A DNA stretch of 43,731 nt from an uncultured Alistipes sp. (GTDB lineage: Bacteria > Bacteroidota > Bacteroidia > Bacteroidales > Rikenellaceae). The stretch lies in assembly GCA_910577475.1 (NCBI GenBank), contig CAJTLJ010000018.1, forward strand, positions 1 through 43,731, in the 5' to 3' direction. The position numbers and the translations under genes were made by a program. This document shows positions 8,164 to 16,374 of the stretch, piece after piece (position 1 is the stretch's first letter; each line of letters begins with the position of its first letter). The notes beneath the pieces were generated by a model. That model worked only from the letters and a program-made list of their open reading frames with translations. It searched no databases and was not told the DNA's origin.

Positions 8164-11055
8164 ATGACGAACGGCAAAAAACTCTTTCTGATCGACGCCT
8201 ATGCGCTGATTTACAAATACTACTACGCCTTTATGGGGCGTCCCATGCGCAACCACGAGGGGATGAACACCTCCGTGATCTTCGGCTTCGTCAAGTTCCT
8301 GCGCGACATCCTCAAGCGCGAGAAACCCGACCTGCTGGGAGTAGCGTTCGATCCGAAGGGAGGCAGTTTCCGCCGGGAGATCTTCCCCGAATACAAGGCC
8401 AACCGGCCCGACACCCCCGAGGACATCATCCTTTCGGTTCCCTACGTCAAGCAGATTCTGGATGCGATGTGCGTTCCGGTGCTGGAGGTGGAGGGTTACG
8501 AGGCCGACGACGTGATCGGCACGCTGGCCCGCAAGGGGGCCGAAGCGGGCTACGAGGTCTTCATGGTGACCCCCGACAAGGACTACGGGCAGCTGGTGGG
8601 CGAGAACCGCAAGCTCTACAAGCAGAAGGGCGACAGCATCGAGGTGATCGACGCGGCGGCGATCTGCGAAAAGTACGGCATTCCGGACCCCGTGCTGGTG
8701 CGCGACATCCTGGCGATCTGGGGCGATGCGTCGGACAACATTCCGGGCGTGCCGGGCATCGGCGAGAAGGGGGCCTGCAAGCTCGTGCAGCAGTGGGGTA
8801 CGGTGGAGAATCTGCTGGACCACCTCCCGGAAATCAAGGGGAGGCAGGGCGCCAGCATCGCAGCCTGGGGCGACAAACTGCGCCTCGCCAAGCGGCTCAC
8901 GACCATCTGTCTGGATGTCCCCGTCGATTTCAGGCCCGAGGAGCTGACCGTCTGCGCACCGCACCTCGACCGGTTGCAGTCTCTCTTCGCCCACCTGGGA
9001 TTCAAGAGTTTCCTGAACGATCTGAACAACCTCGCCGCTCCGGAGCCGCTGCCCGACGGTCCGCGGCAGGCGCCGCAGACCCAGCTGGCAGAGGTAGCGC
9101 GCGCCAAGTCGGCCGCCGCCCGCAAGGCTGCGCTCCAGCATCAGGGCGACCTCTTCGCCGCCCTCGAGTCCGCCGACGGACAGCCCGCACCGGCGGCCGA
9201 TCCGGCTGTCGCCCCGGCGTTAGCCGTCGAGGAGCCGGGCGAAACCTGCGACACGATCCTCACCACCCCCCACGCCTATACGGTCGTGGAAAGCGCCGAG
9301 CAGTTGCAGGAGGTGGTCGACGGGCTGATGCACTGCGAAGAGTTCTGCTTCGACACCGAGACGACGGGGCTCGACCTCTTCCGCGACCGGATCGTGGGGC
9401 TTTCGCTGGCCGTGCGACCCTTCGAGGCTTGGTACGTCCCCTTCACGCCCGCCGTCGAGGAGCGTTACGCCGAGATCATCCGTCCGCTCTTCGAGAACGA
9501 ACGGGTGGCGAAGATCGGCCAGAACGTCAAGTTCGACCTCATGGTCCTGCGCCGGATGGGCATAGGGCTGGCCGGACGCATCTACGACACGATGATCCTG
9601 CACTACCTGCTCGATCCCGAAGGCCGGCACAACATGAACACGCTGGCCCGGAAATACCTGAACTATCAGCCCATCGAGATCGAGACCCTGATCGGGCACG
9701 GCTCGAAGCAGCTGCGCATGGACCAGGTGGCCGTGGGCCGCGTGGCGGAGTATGCCGCCGAGGATGCGGACGTCACCCTGCGGCTGAAGCAGACGCTCTA
9801 CCCGCAGGTCGAGGAGCAGGGGTTGCAGCATCTCTATTTCGAGATCGAGGAGCCGATGATCGCCGTGCTGGCCGACATCGAATGGGCGGGCGTGCGGCTC
9901 GACGCGGCGGCCCTGACGGACTATGCCGTGCTGCTGAACCGCAAACTCGCCTCGCTGGAGGCCGAGATCCGCTCCATCGCCAACGAACCCGGGCTGAACA
10001 TCAACTCCGCCCGTCAGTTGGGCGAGCTGCTCTTCGCGAAGATGCGCATCGCCGAGAAGCCCAAGATGACCCGAACCAAGCAGTTCTGCACCGAAGAGGA
10101 GTATTTGCAGAGCTTCGCCCACAAACACCGGATCGTCGATCTGATTCTGGAATATCGGGGCGTGAAGAAGCTGCTGTCGACCTATGTCGAGGCGCTGCCC
10201 GTGCTCGTCAATCCCGCCACGGGACGCATACACACCTCCTTCAACCAGGCCGTCACGGCCACCGGGCGACTCTCGTCGACCAATCCCAACCTGCAGAACA
10301 TCCCGATCCGGGACGAGCTGGGCAAGCCGATCCGGGCGGCCTTCATCGCCTCGGACGACGACCATGAACTGCTCTCGGTCGACTACTCGCAGGTCGAGCT
10401 GCGGCTGATGGCCCACCTGAGCGGCGACGAATCGCTGATCGCCGCTTTCGAGCACGGCGAGGACATCCACGCCGCCACGGCCGCCCGTCTCTTCGGCAAG
10501 CCGCTCGGAGAGGTGACCGCCGACGAGCGCCGCAAGGCCAAGACAGCCAACTTCGGCATCATCTACGGCATCTCGGCCTTCGGACTGGCACAGCGGCTCG
10601 ACATCCCCCGCTCCGAGGCCAAGGCGATCATCGAAGGCTATTTCGCCTCCTATCCGCAGGTCAAGGAGTACATGGAGCGGGTCGTGGAACACGCCCGCGA
10701 GCAGGGCTACGTCTCGACCATCTTCGGCCGGCGCCGCTACCTGAACGACATCGCGTCGCAGAACGCCATCGCACGCGGTCTGGCCGAGCGCAACGCCATC
10801 AACGCTCCGATTCAGGGCTCGGCGGCCGATATCATGAAGCTGGCGATGATCGCCGTGCGACGCCGTTTCCGCGAGGAGGGAATCCGCTCGCGCATGATCC
10901 TGCAGGTGCACGACGAACTGGTGATCGACACCCTCGCTGCCGAGCGCGACCGGGTGCGGCAAATCGTGGTCGAGGCGATGGAGAGCGCCGCCTCGCTGAA
11001 GGTGAAGTTGATCGCCGAAGCCGGATTCGGCCGCAACTGGCTGGAGGCGCACTAA
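8164..11055 (+). CDS. polA: DNA polymerase I
   Basis: 963-aa repair and Okazaki-fragment polymerase with all three domains. The 5'-nuclease domain (about 1-290) opens with LFLIDAYALIYKYYYAF and contains the EADDVIGTLA and DASDNIPGVPGIG motifs. The 3'-5' exonuclease (about 380-570) keeps its metal ligands in FDTETTGLD (D397, E399), QNVKFDLMVL and YAAEDADVTL, so proofreading should be active. The polymerase domain has DYSQVELR (D740), the O-helix KTANFGIIYG and VHDELV (H916-E918). The ATG at 8164 was chosen because the 14 upstream codons fall in the preceding hairpin. A linker segment QGDLF at residues 327-331 resembles a sliding-clamp-binding motif. Confidence 0.97.
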   Translation: MTNGKKLFLIDAYALIYKYYYAFMGRPMRNHEGMNTSVIFGFVKFLRDILKREKPDLLGVAFDPKGGSFRREIFPEYKANRPDTPEDIILSVPYVKQILDAMCVPVLEVEGYEADDVIGTLARKGAEAGYEVFMVTPDKDYGQLVGENRKLYKQKGDSIEVIDAAAICEKYGIPDPVLVRDILAIWGDASDNIPGVPGIGEKGACKLVQQWGTVENLLDHLPEIKGRQGASIAAWGDKLRLAKRLTTICLDVPVDFRPEELTVCAPHLDRLQSLFAHLGFKSFLNDLNNLAAPEPLPDGPRQAPQTQLAEVARAKSAAARKAALQHQGDLFAALESADGQPAPAADPAVAPALAVEEPGETCDTILTTPHAYTVVESAEQLQEVVDGLMHCEEFCFDTETTGLDLFRDRIVGLSLAVRPFEAWYVPFTPAVEERYAEIIRPLFENERVAKIGQNVKFDLMVLRRMGIGLAGRIYDTMILHYLLDPEGRHNMNTLARKYLNYQPIEIETLIGHGSKQLRMDQVAVGRVAEYAAEDADVTLRLKQTLYPQVEEQGLQHLYFEIEEPMIAVLADIEWAGVRLDAAALTDYAVLLNRKLASLEAEIRSIANEPGLNINSARQLGELLFAKMRIAEKPKMTRTKQFCTEEEYLQSFAHKHRIVDLILEYRGVKKLLSTYVEALPVLVNPATGRIHTSFNQAVTATGRLSSTNPNLQNIPIRDELGKPIRAAFIASDDDHELLSVDYSQVELRLMAHLSGDESLIAAFEHGEDIHAATAARLFGKPLGEVTADERRKAKTANFGIIYGISAFGLAQRLDIPRSEAKAIIEGYFASYPQVKEYMERVVEHAREQGYVSTIFGRRRYLNDIASQNAIARGLAERNAINAPIQGSAADIMKLAMIAVRRRFREEGIRSRMILQVHDELVIDTLAAERDRVRQIVVEAMESAASLKVKLIAEAGFGRNWLEAH

Positions 11056-11119
11056 AATTCCGAGCGGAACCGCACCAACCCATTCCACGAGCAATGCGAT
11101 TGCCCGTTACGTCCACCCT

Positions 11120-11458
11120 TTACTTCCGCACGTGCGCCCGGCACTCGTAAAAGGCGAGGGCGGCCGTGTAGTCGCGCAGCTCGGAGCGGGTGGCGAGACG
11201 CGCATAGCGGTAGGCAGCCGGCAAGGGGTGCCAGAACCGGAATCCGCAGAGGTCGCGGCTGCTGGTCTCCAACCGGACCGCTCCGTTCGTTGTCCGGTCG
11301 TAAACGCCCCACAGACTGTCCGATGCCGGACAGCAGGGATCCGAAGGATGATAGAGGTAGAGTTCTCCCTGAATGAATCCGCCGGCCGGGGCATTGGGGA
11401 TTCCCGACAACACCCGAGCCGGCTTTTCGACAATAGCTCTCTTCGACTGGTTGTACAT
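11120..11458 (-). CDS. Uncharacterised 112-aa protein, MYNQSKRAIVEK family (copy 1)
   Basis: 112-aa protein of no family I recognise. It has no signal peptide or membrane segment. The first 14 residues (MYNQSKRAIVEKPA) are encoded by DNA identical to the truncated copy at the right end of the window, over the 44 bases visible. The C-terminal half is rich in aromatic and basic residues (FRFWHPLPAAYRYARLA, then FYECRAHVRK). The ATG at 11458 was chosen because conservation with copy 2 continues across it and GAGCGTATC precedes both. It converges on polA with a 61-base gap and is served by its own promoter and a long structured leader, so its expression is probably conditional. Function is unknown; a small regulatory or stress protein is only a guess. 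Confidence 0.75.
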   Translation of the reverse strand: MYNQSKRAIVEKPARVLSGIPNAPAGGFIQGELYLYHPSDPCCPASDSLWGVYDRTTNGAVRLETSSRDLCGFRFWHPLPAAYRYARLATRSELRDYTAALAFYECRAHVRK

Positions 11459-11480
11459 GATACGCTCTTTGTTTTTCAAT

Positions 11481-11585
11481 AAAAAGCACGGTCCCGGTGC
11501 AGAGTAATGAAAGATTAAATAGAATGTAAAATGACCAGGATCCGCGCTTGGTCCCGGCTGTTTTTCCATTTTACTATTTAATCTT
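11481..11585 (-). ncRNA. Structured 5' leader RNA, copy 1 (putative cis-regulatory element)
   Basis: Read on the minus strand, a perfect 12-bp outer stem (AAGATTAAATAG at 11574-11585 with CTATTTAATCTT at 11511-11522) and a second 7-bp pair (TAAAATG/CATTTTA) enclose a GC-rich core (11536-11560). The core contains CCG...CGCGG. It is followed by ACCGGGACCGTGC and TTTTT (11481-11498). The same layout with different outer-stem sequence recurs in copy 2 at the right end, which suggests conserved structure. The 3' segment can pair with the core GCGCGG, which would give an alternative terminator-like hairpin ahead of the T tract. Function as an attenuator or riboswitch is inference. Confidence 0.6.
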
Positions 11586-11621
11586 CCGTTGGTATTACGC
11601 TGCGAGTACAGCCTTCACGAA

Positions 11622-11652
11622 CAAAATTAAAGATTCTATTTATTTTCTCAAA
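11622..11652 (-). promoter_or_regulatory. Promoter of the copy 1 leader/MYNQ gene
   Basis: On the minus strand TTTG (11649-11652) and TAATTTTG (11622-11629) are separated by exactly 19 bases, the canonical Bacteroidetes -33/-7 arrangement. Predicted transcription start lies near 11615, giving a leader of about 155 nt. Copy 2 has the same spacing. Confidence 0.75.
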
Positions 11653-11760
11653 ATTATCAGACCGTTTTTTATTATTTTCTACGGGTTTCAGAAGAAAATC
11701 AAGTCCGGAGGCAAAATTTCCGCACGGGCAGCAGGGTATGGGAGGCGGGAATCATACGGA

Positions 11761-11793
11761 TGAGGGGTCGGAAACCTGGTTTCCGACCCCTCA
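11761..11793 (-). terminator. Terminator of proS
   Basis: Perfect 15-bp stem (TGAGGGGTCGGAAAC / GTTTCCGACCCCTCA) with a 3-base loop, 20 bases after the proS stop on the minus strand. It separates proS from the promoter of the next gene. Confidence 0.8.
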
Positions 11794-11812
11794 TTCGTTA
11801 CGTCTCTCCCGT

Positions 11813-13297
11813 TTAGTAGCTGCGGGCGAAGAGGACCCGGCGGTGCGACGGCTTGCCCGTGAAGATGCAGGCGCCCTCCTCCTCTTCGGCATCGAAGGGG
11901 ATGCAGCGGATCGTCGCCTTGGTGGCCTCCTTGATGGCGACCTCGGTCTCGACCGTACCGTCCCAGTGGGCCGATACGAATCCGCCCTTGTTGTTGAGCA
12001 CCTCGACGAACTCGTCCCAGGTGTCGACCTTCGTAATCATGGAGTTGCGGTAGTCGAGCGCCTTGCGGAAGATGTTCTCCTGAATTTCGGTCATCAGACC
12101 CTCGATCCGCTCGCAGAGGCCCTCGGTCGGCACGGTCTCCTTAGTCAGCGTATCGCGGCGCGCCAGCTCGACGGTGCCGTTCTCCATGTCGCGGGGTCCC
12201 ATAGCCAGACGCACGGGCACACCCTTGAGTTCGTAGTCGGCGAACTTGAAGCCCGAGCGCACGTTGTCGCGGTCGTCGATCTTGACGCTGATGCCCTTGG
12301 CACGCAGCTCCCCGGCGATGGCCTCAAAACGGGCAACGATCTGCTGCAACTGCTCGGGACCCTTGTAGATGGGGACCATCACCACCTGAATCGGGGCGAG
12401 CATGGGCGGCAGGACCAGTCCGTTGTTATCCGAGTGGGCCATGATGAGCGCACCCATCAGACGGGTCGAGACGCCCCACGACGTCGCCCATACATACTCC
12501 TGCTTACCCTCCTTGTTGACGTACTTCACGTCGAAGGCCTTGGCGAAGTTCTGCCCCAGGAAGTGCGAGGTGCCGCTCTGCAAGGCTTTGCCGTCCTGCA
12601 TCAGCGCCTCGATAGTCAGGGTATCCTCGGCACCGGCGAACCGCTCGTTGGGCGACTTGTGGCCCACGATGACCGGCACGGCCATCCACCGCTCGGCGAA
12701 ATCGCGGTAGACGCGGATCATCTTCTCGGCCTCGGCCACAGCCTCCTCGCGCGTGGCATGGGCGGTATGTCCCTCCTGCCACAGGAATTCGGCCGTGCGC
12801 AGGAAGAGGCGGGTGCGCATCTCCCAGCGGACGACGTTAGCCCACTGGTTGCAGAGGATGGGCAGGTCGCGGTAGGACTGAATCCAGTTCTTGTATGTGT
12901 TCCAGATGATGGTCTCGGAGGTGGGGCGCACGATGAGCTCCTCCTCGAGCTTGGCGTCGGGATCGACGACTACCCCCTTGCCCTCGGGATCGTTCTTCAG
13001 ACGGTAGTGGGTCACCACGGCGCACTCCTTGGCGAAGCCTTCGACGTGGTGGGCCTCCTTCGAGAAGAAGGATTTGGGAATGAAGAGCGGGAAATAGGCG
13101 TTCTGGTGCCCGGTGTCCTTGAACATCTTGTCCAGCGCGTCGTGCATCTTCTCCCAGATCGCGTAGCCGTAGGGCTTGATGACCATACAGCCTCTCACGG
13201 CCGAGTTCTCGGCCAGTCCGGCCTTGACCACCAGCTCGTTATACCATTGCGAGTAGTTTTCGTCGGATTTCGTTAAGTCTTTCAGTTCGACTGCCAT
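11813..13297 (-). CDS. proS: Prolyl-tRNA synthetase (archaeal/eukaryal type)
   Basis: 494-aa class II aminoacyl-tRNA synthetase that charges tRNA-Pro. It is the short type lacking the bacterial editing insertion. Motif 2 region RWEMRTRLFLRTAEFLWQEGHTAH and the segment VRPTSETIIW are clear, followed by an anticodon-binding domain (from about 285, with VVMVPIYKG) and the C-terminal zinc-domain-like tail ending in FARSY as in archaeal ProRS. The ATG at 13297 (MAVELKDLTK) was chosen because a promoter -7 box lies just upstream; the 18 additional in-frame codons would span it. Monocistronic. Confidence 0.96.
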   Translation of the reverse strand: MAVELKDLTKSDENYSQWYNELVVKAGLAENSAVRGCMVIKPYGYAIWEKMHDALDKMFKDTGHQNAYFPLFIPKSFFSKEAHHVEGFAKECAVVTHYRLKNDPEGKGVVVDPDAKLEEELIVRPTSETIIWNTYKNWIQSYRDLPILCNQWANVVRWEMRTRLFLRTAEFLWQEGHTAHATREEAVAEAEKMIRVYRDFAERWMAVPVIVGHKSPNERFAGAEDTLTIEALMQDGKALQSGTSHFLGQNFAKAFDVKYVNKEGKQEYVWATSWGVSTRLMGALIMAHSDNNGLVLPPMLAPIQVVMVPIYKGPEQLQQIVARFEAIAGELRAKGISVKIDDRDNVRSGFKFADYELKGVPVRLAMGPRDMENGTVELARRDTLTKETVPTEGLCERIEGLMTEIQENIFRKALDYRNSMITKVDTWDEFVEVLNNKGGFVSAHWDGTVETEVAIKEATKATIRCIPFDAEEEEGACIFTGKPSHRRVLFARSY

Positions 13298-13320
13298 AGT
13301 ATTCTGAATTGTTTTGCCTG

Positions 13321-13351
13321 CAAAAGTACGAATTATATTCTTATAAAACAA
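13321..13351 (-). promoter_or_regulatory. Promoter of proS
   Basis: TACTTTTG on the minus strand (13321-13328) fits TAnnTTTG, with TTG about 20 bases upstream (13349-13351), 23 bases before the proS ATG. It abuts the terminator hairpin of the upstream gene. Confidence 0.65.
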
Positions 13352-13380
13352 GGGGGATATTCCCGTCGGATATCCCCCTC
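13351..13380 (-). terminator. Terminator after the FadL-like porin gene
   Basis: Inverted repeat GGGGGATA / TATCCCCC with an 11-base loop, 18 bases after the porin stop on the minus strand and immediately upstream of the proS promoter. Confidence 0.65.
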
Positions 13381-13397
13381 GTGCGATTGCCGGACGA

Positions 13398-15077
13398 TCA
13401 GAATTTCACCCCGAGCGAAAGGGCGACGTTGTGGCGTGCGTAGTCGGTCGAAAGGGGCTCCGAGGCGTCGATGTAGGCGAGGGCGTCCCCCGTCCGCTCG
13501 GCCGCGTAGAAGAGCCGGTAGGCACTGTTCTCGGTCTTGCAGTACTGGTAGGCCGCATCGAGCGATACGCGGCGCGAGAGGGCGAAGCCCACGCCGGCCG
13601 TGTAGTAGCAGACCCGTTCGGCGAGCGGAGCGCTCCCGGTCAGCTCCGCGTGGCGGACCATCGACGAGGTGCAGGCGAATCCGGCCCGCAGGGCCAGCCG
13701 GTCGAGAGGCTTCACCTCGGCGCCTATGCGCAGCGTGTTCGTCGCGCGGAACTTGCGCTTCAGCGTGCTGCGGGCATAAGCCGCTTCGTCCGGAATCCAG
13801 AACGGGGTCTGCTTCACCCGGATGCCGTTGTACCAGTCGCGCTGGTAATCCACCGAGAGAATGGCGCGCCGGCCGAAAGTATAGGAGGCGCCGAGCATCA
13901 GCCGCGCCGGCGACACGAAACGGTAGGAGTCGCTGCCCGAATCGGTCCACGATCCGTCGGTATTGACATCCGAGGGGTAGTATTTCTTGTCGTCGTTGTT
14001 GTAGCACATGGCGGCCATCTGCCCGGCATAGGTACGATCGACCGAGTAGTATGTCGGCGTGTGGAAGGCCAAGCCCAGCCGCAGGGCCGGAATGGGACGG
14101 TAGATGACGCCCAGTTTGAAATCGACGCCGACACCGTTCACGTCGGCCGCCTGGTTATAGTGCATGTAGTCGACCTGCTCGATCAGCTCCTGACCGCTGC
14201 CGTTTACGGCCGGGGCGCCATCGTAGAGGAAATCCTCGCCGTAGTAGAGCCGGATGCGCTGCGAAATGCTGCGGATGCCGATCGTCGCACCCACGTAGAT
14301 CCGGTTGTCGATGTTCAGGCCGAACGAGATGTCGTACTCGCCCACCGAACCGCGGCTCTCCAGATCGTAGAAGTGGCCCACGTCGGCATTGACGCCCACC
14401 CGGTCGGCCTCCCAGTAGGCACCGTCGGGGTCGTCGACCGGATTGATGAGGTAGGAGTTATAAGCCATCATGGCACCCCACAGATCGGGATAGCTGTCGC
14501 CGTAGTAGCCCAGAAAGCCCTCCGAATCGGGGAACATCCGGTTTGCGGTGAGCTGGCCGGCCATCGCATCGAGAATCGTCGGAGCCTTTCCGCCCCGGGA
14601 GGAGCTGTCGTACTGGAACGAGGTGCGGTAGTTCAGGTCGGCTACGCGGTTGTAGCCCAGCCCCATGTTGACGCTCACCACGCGGCCCGTCCCCTCGTAG
14701 AGATTGTACACCACACCGAAATTGGCCAGCGCGAAGCGGCCTTTGCTGTTGCTGTCGTAGCCCGCCGCGCCGTTCGAGGAGCGGGACGAGGTAACGAGCG
14801 GCGTGATGCTCAGTTCGTTGTGGCGATACATGCCCAGACCGGCCGGGTTGATCGACATCGACGCAACGTCGCCGCCCAGCGACGCGAAGGCGTTCGCCAT
14901 AGCCATCGAGCGGGCCGTGCCGAAGAGCTGCGGCTGCGAGAGCCGGGCGATCGACTCGCCCGAAAGAGCCGCCTGCTGCAGGACCTCCCCCTCGAACAGG
15001 ATGCCGTTTTGTGCGGAGATCGTCGGCGCCGCGAGCGACAACAAGGCTCCGATACCCCAGATTTTCAATGACTTCAT
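13398..15077 (-). CDS. OmpP1/FadL/TodX-like outer membrane transport protein
   Basis: 559-aa outer membrane beta-barrel. A signal peptide (MKSLKIWGIGALLSLAAPTISA, cleavage near residue 22) is followed by a FadL-type N-terminal plug region, where FGTARSMAMANAFASLGGD and SMSINPAGLGMYR are typical of Bacteroidetes members. Many alternating aromatic strands run to a C-terminal VALSLGVKF with a terminal Phe, as expected for BAM-assembled barrels. The family transports hydrophobic compounds; the substrate here is unknown. The start at 15077 is supported by an upstream CGAAAGG ribosome-binding site and by the signal peptide. It begins 45 bases after a surface lipoprotein gene and is probably cotranscribed with it. 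Confidence 0.85.
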   Translation of the reverse strand: MKSLKIWGIGALLSLAAPTISAQNGILFEGEVLQQAALSGESIARLSQPQLFGTARSMAMANAFASLGGDVASMSINPAGLGMYRHNELSITPLVTSSRSSNGAAGYDSNSKGRFALANFGVVYNLYEGTGRVVSVNMGLGYNRVADLNYRTSFQYDSSSRGGKAPTILDAMAGQLTANRMFPDSEGFLGYYGDSYPDLWGAMMAYNSYLINPVDDPDGAYWEADRVGVNADVGHFYDLESRGSVGEYDISFGLNIDNRIYVGATIGIRSISQRIRLYYGEDFLYDGAPAVNGSGQELIEQVDYMHYNQAADVNGVGVDFKLGVIYRPIPALRLGLAFHTPTYYSVDRTYAGQMAAMCYNNDDKKYYPSDVNTDGSWTDSGSDSYRFVSPARLMLGASYTFGRRAILSVDYQRDWYNGIRVKQTPFWIPDEAAYARSTLKRKFRATNTLRIGAEVKPLDRLALRAGFACTSSMVRHAELTGSAPLAERVCYYTAGVGFALSRRVSLDAAYQYCKTENSAYRLFYAAERTGDALAYIDASEPLSTDYARHNVALSLGVKF

Positions 15078-15122
15078 AACCTTTCGAAATGCACTGTTAT
15101 CCATTATTCTCATGCGCTCCCT

Positions 15123-16211
15123 CTAACGGCGGTAGTTTCCGCCGCCCCGCGAGCCCGACGAACCCGATCCGCCGCCCGAGCGGTAGCCGCCGCCTCCGCT
15201 GCCGCCTGCCGGACGATAGTTCGATCCGCCGGCGGGGCGGTAGTTCGTATTCTCGTTGCGGTTATAGTTCGGCGTATTGCGGTCCGGACGGGAGGTGTTG
15301 TTGCGGTAGTCGGTCGCACCGTCGCGCCGGGGCGAAGTGCCGGTCGCAGAGCCTCTCCCGCGGTAGTTTCCGCGATCGGGGGCGACGCCCGTCCCATTGC
15401 CGCGGTAGTTGCCCGTGCCCGTGCCGCGATAATTGCCCCGGCGGGGCGAGTCGTAGGGCGACGAATGTCCCGCACCGTTCGGACGGCCCCGATAGCCCGA
15501 CTGGCCGCCCCAGGGTCGGTAGTTGGGATAGTAGGGCGAAGGCCGGACACCGTGAGGCGGGTGCGGAGCGATCCACCCGGGGCCGTGGTGCCAGCCCCAA
15601 CCCCAGCCGAAGTTCCAACTCCAGTCGTAGTGCCAGTCCCACCAGGAGTAGTGCGGATATCCCCAGGGGGAGTAGCCGAAACCGTAGGGCCAGCCCCAGC
15701 CGCCGTAGACGGCGTAGGAGGGGGCGCCCCAGGATCCGAACATCGAGGAGATGTATTTGGGCTCGACCCACACCTCGTCGCCCATCACCACGATGTTGTA
15801 GTTCATCGGGTCGTAGGCCGTGACATAGTTGTAAGCCGGCGAATAGCGCAGCTCGTAATAGCTCGACGGCATACGGTAGGTCGGCGACCGAAACCCGCGC
15901 AAACGGCGGGCATAGGCGCTTTCGTAGGTGTCGGCCAGGACATTCGAATAGGTATATCGCTCGTAGTCGTCGCGGGCTGAAGAGGCTTCGGCCTCGGCCA
16001 GCATGGCCTCCCACTGCGCCTTTCGGGCCTGAGCCTCCAGCCGGGCCGCCTCGGCTTCGGCCTCCTTGCGGCGGGCGATCTGCGTGCGGTCGTGCGTCTG
16101 GTAGAGGTCGTCGGCATACGGGTCGCCGCTTGTCGGGTAGAAGGCGGTGGAACACCCCGCCGCACCGAGCGACAGCAACACCGAAGCCAGGATGAATCGC
16201 AACTCTTTCAT
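15123..16211 (-). CDS. Low-complexity Gly/Tyr/Trp/Arg-rich lipoprotein
   Basis: 362-aa predicted lipoprotein: the signal peptide ends in LGAAGC with lipidated C20. Residues about 45-80 are a charged, probably coiled-coil segment (RRKEAEAEAARLEAQARKA). The middle is dense in W, Y, G, P and H (GGWGWPYGFGYSPWGYP and related). The C-terminal 130 residues are degenerate short repeats built on N-Y-R-G/N/P and GGSG, ending GGGNYRR. Similar proteins in Bacteroidetes are annotated as hypothetical or YXWGXW-repeat lipoproteins. An envelope structural or nucleic-acid/polysaccharide-binding role is speculative. It precedes the FadL-like gene by 45 bases and has its own promoter box. Confidence 0.8.
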   Translation of the reverse strand: MKELRFILASVLLSLGAAGCSTAFYPTSGDPYADDLYQTHDRTQIARRKEAEAEAARLEAQARKAQWEAMLAEAEASSARDDYERYTYSNVLADTYESAYARRLRGFRSPTYRMPSSYYELRYSPAYNYVTAYDPMNYNIVVMGDEVWVEPKYISSMFGSWGAPSYAVYGGWGWPYGFGYSPWGYPHYSWWDWHYDWSWNFGWGWGWHHGPGWIAPHPPHGVRPSPYYPNYRPWGGQSGYRGRPNGAGHSSPYDSPRRGNYRGTGTGNYRGNGTGVAPDRGNYRGRGSATGTSPRRDGATDYRNNTSRPDRNTPNYNRNENTNYRPAGGSNYRPAGGSGGGGYRSGGGSGSSGSRGGGNYRR

Positions 16212-16306
16212 GGTTCGTAGCGGACTTGAATGAAACATTTTCTGTTTCCGATAAAACGAAAACCGTACCGGAAATATTGCCCTGCAATTTTCACGCAGGC
16301 TTTTCG

Positions 16307-16314
16307 CAAAGATA
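16307..16314 (-). promoter_or_regulatory. -7 promoter box for the lipoprotein/FadL pair
   Basis: TATCTTTG on the minus strand matches TAnnTTTG and predicts a leader of about 90 nt. It is divergent from the WbqC promoter 30 bases away. Confidence 0.6.
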
Positions 16315-16345
16315 GACATTTCGGAGCGAATCCGAAAAAAAAGGT

Positions 16346-16353
16346 TAATTTTG
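16346..16353 (+). promoter_or_regulatory. -7 promoter box for the WbqC gene
   Basis: TAATTTTG matches TAnnTTTG, 21 bases before the ATG at 16375, so the mRNA would have a very short leader. Confidence 0.6.
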
Positions 16354-16374
16354 CGTCACGAAATCTCGCGAATC

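Noticed and set aside
11511..11585. Invertible promoter flanked by inverted repeats
   Set aside because: The inverted repeats are only 12 bases and about 50 bases apart, the promoter lies outside them, and the same fold in copy 2 uses different repeat sequence; RNA structure explains it better.
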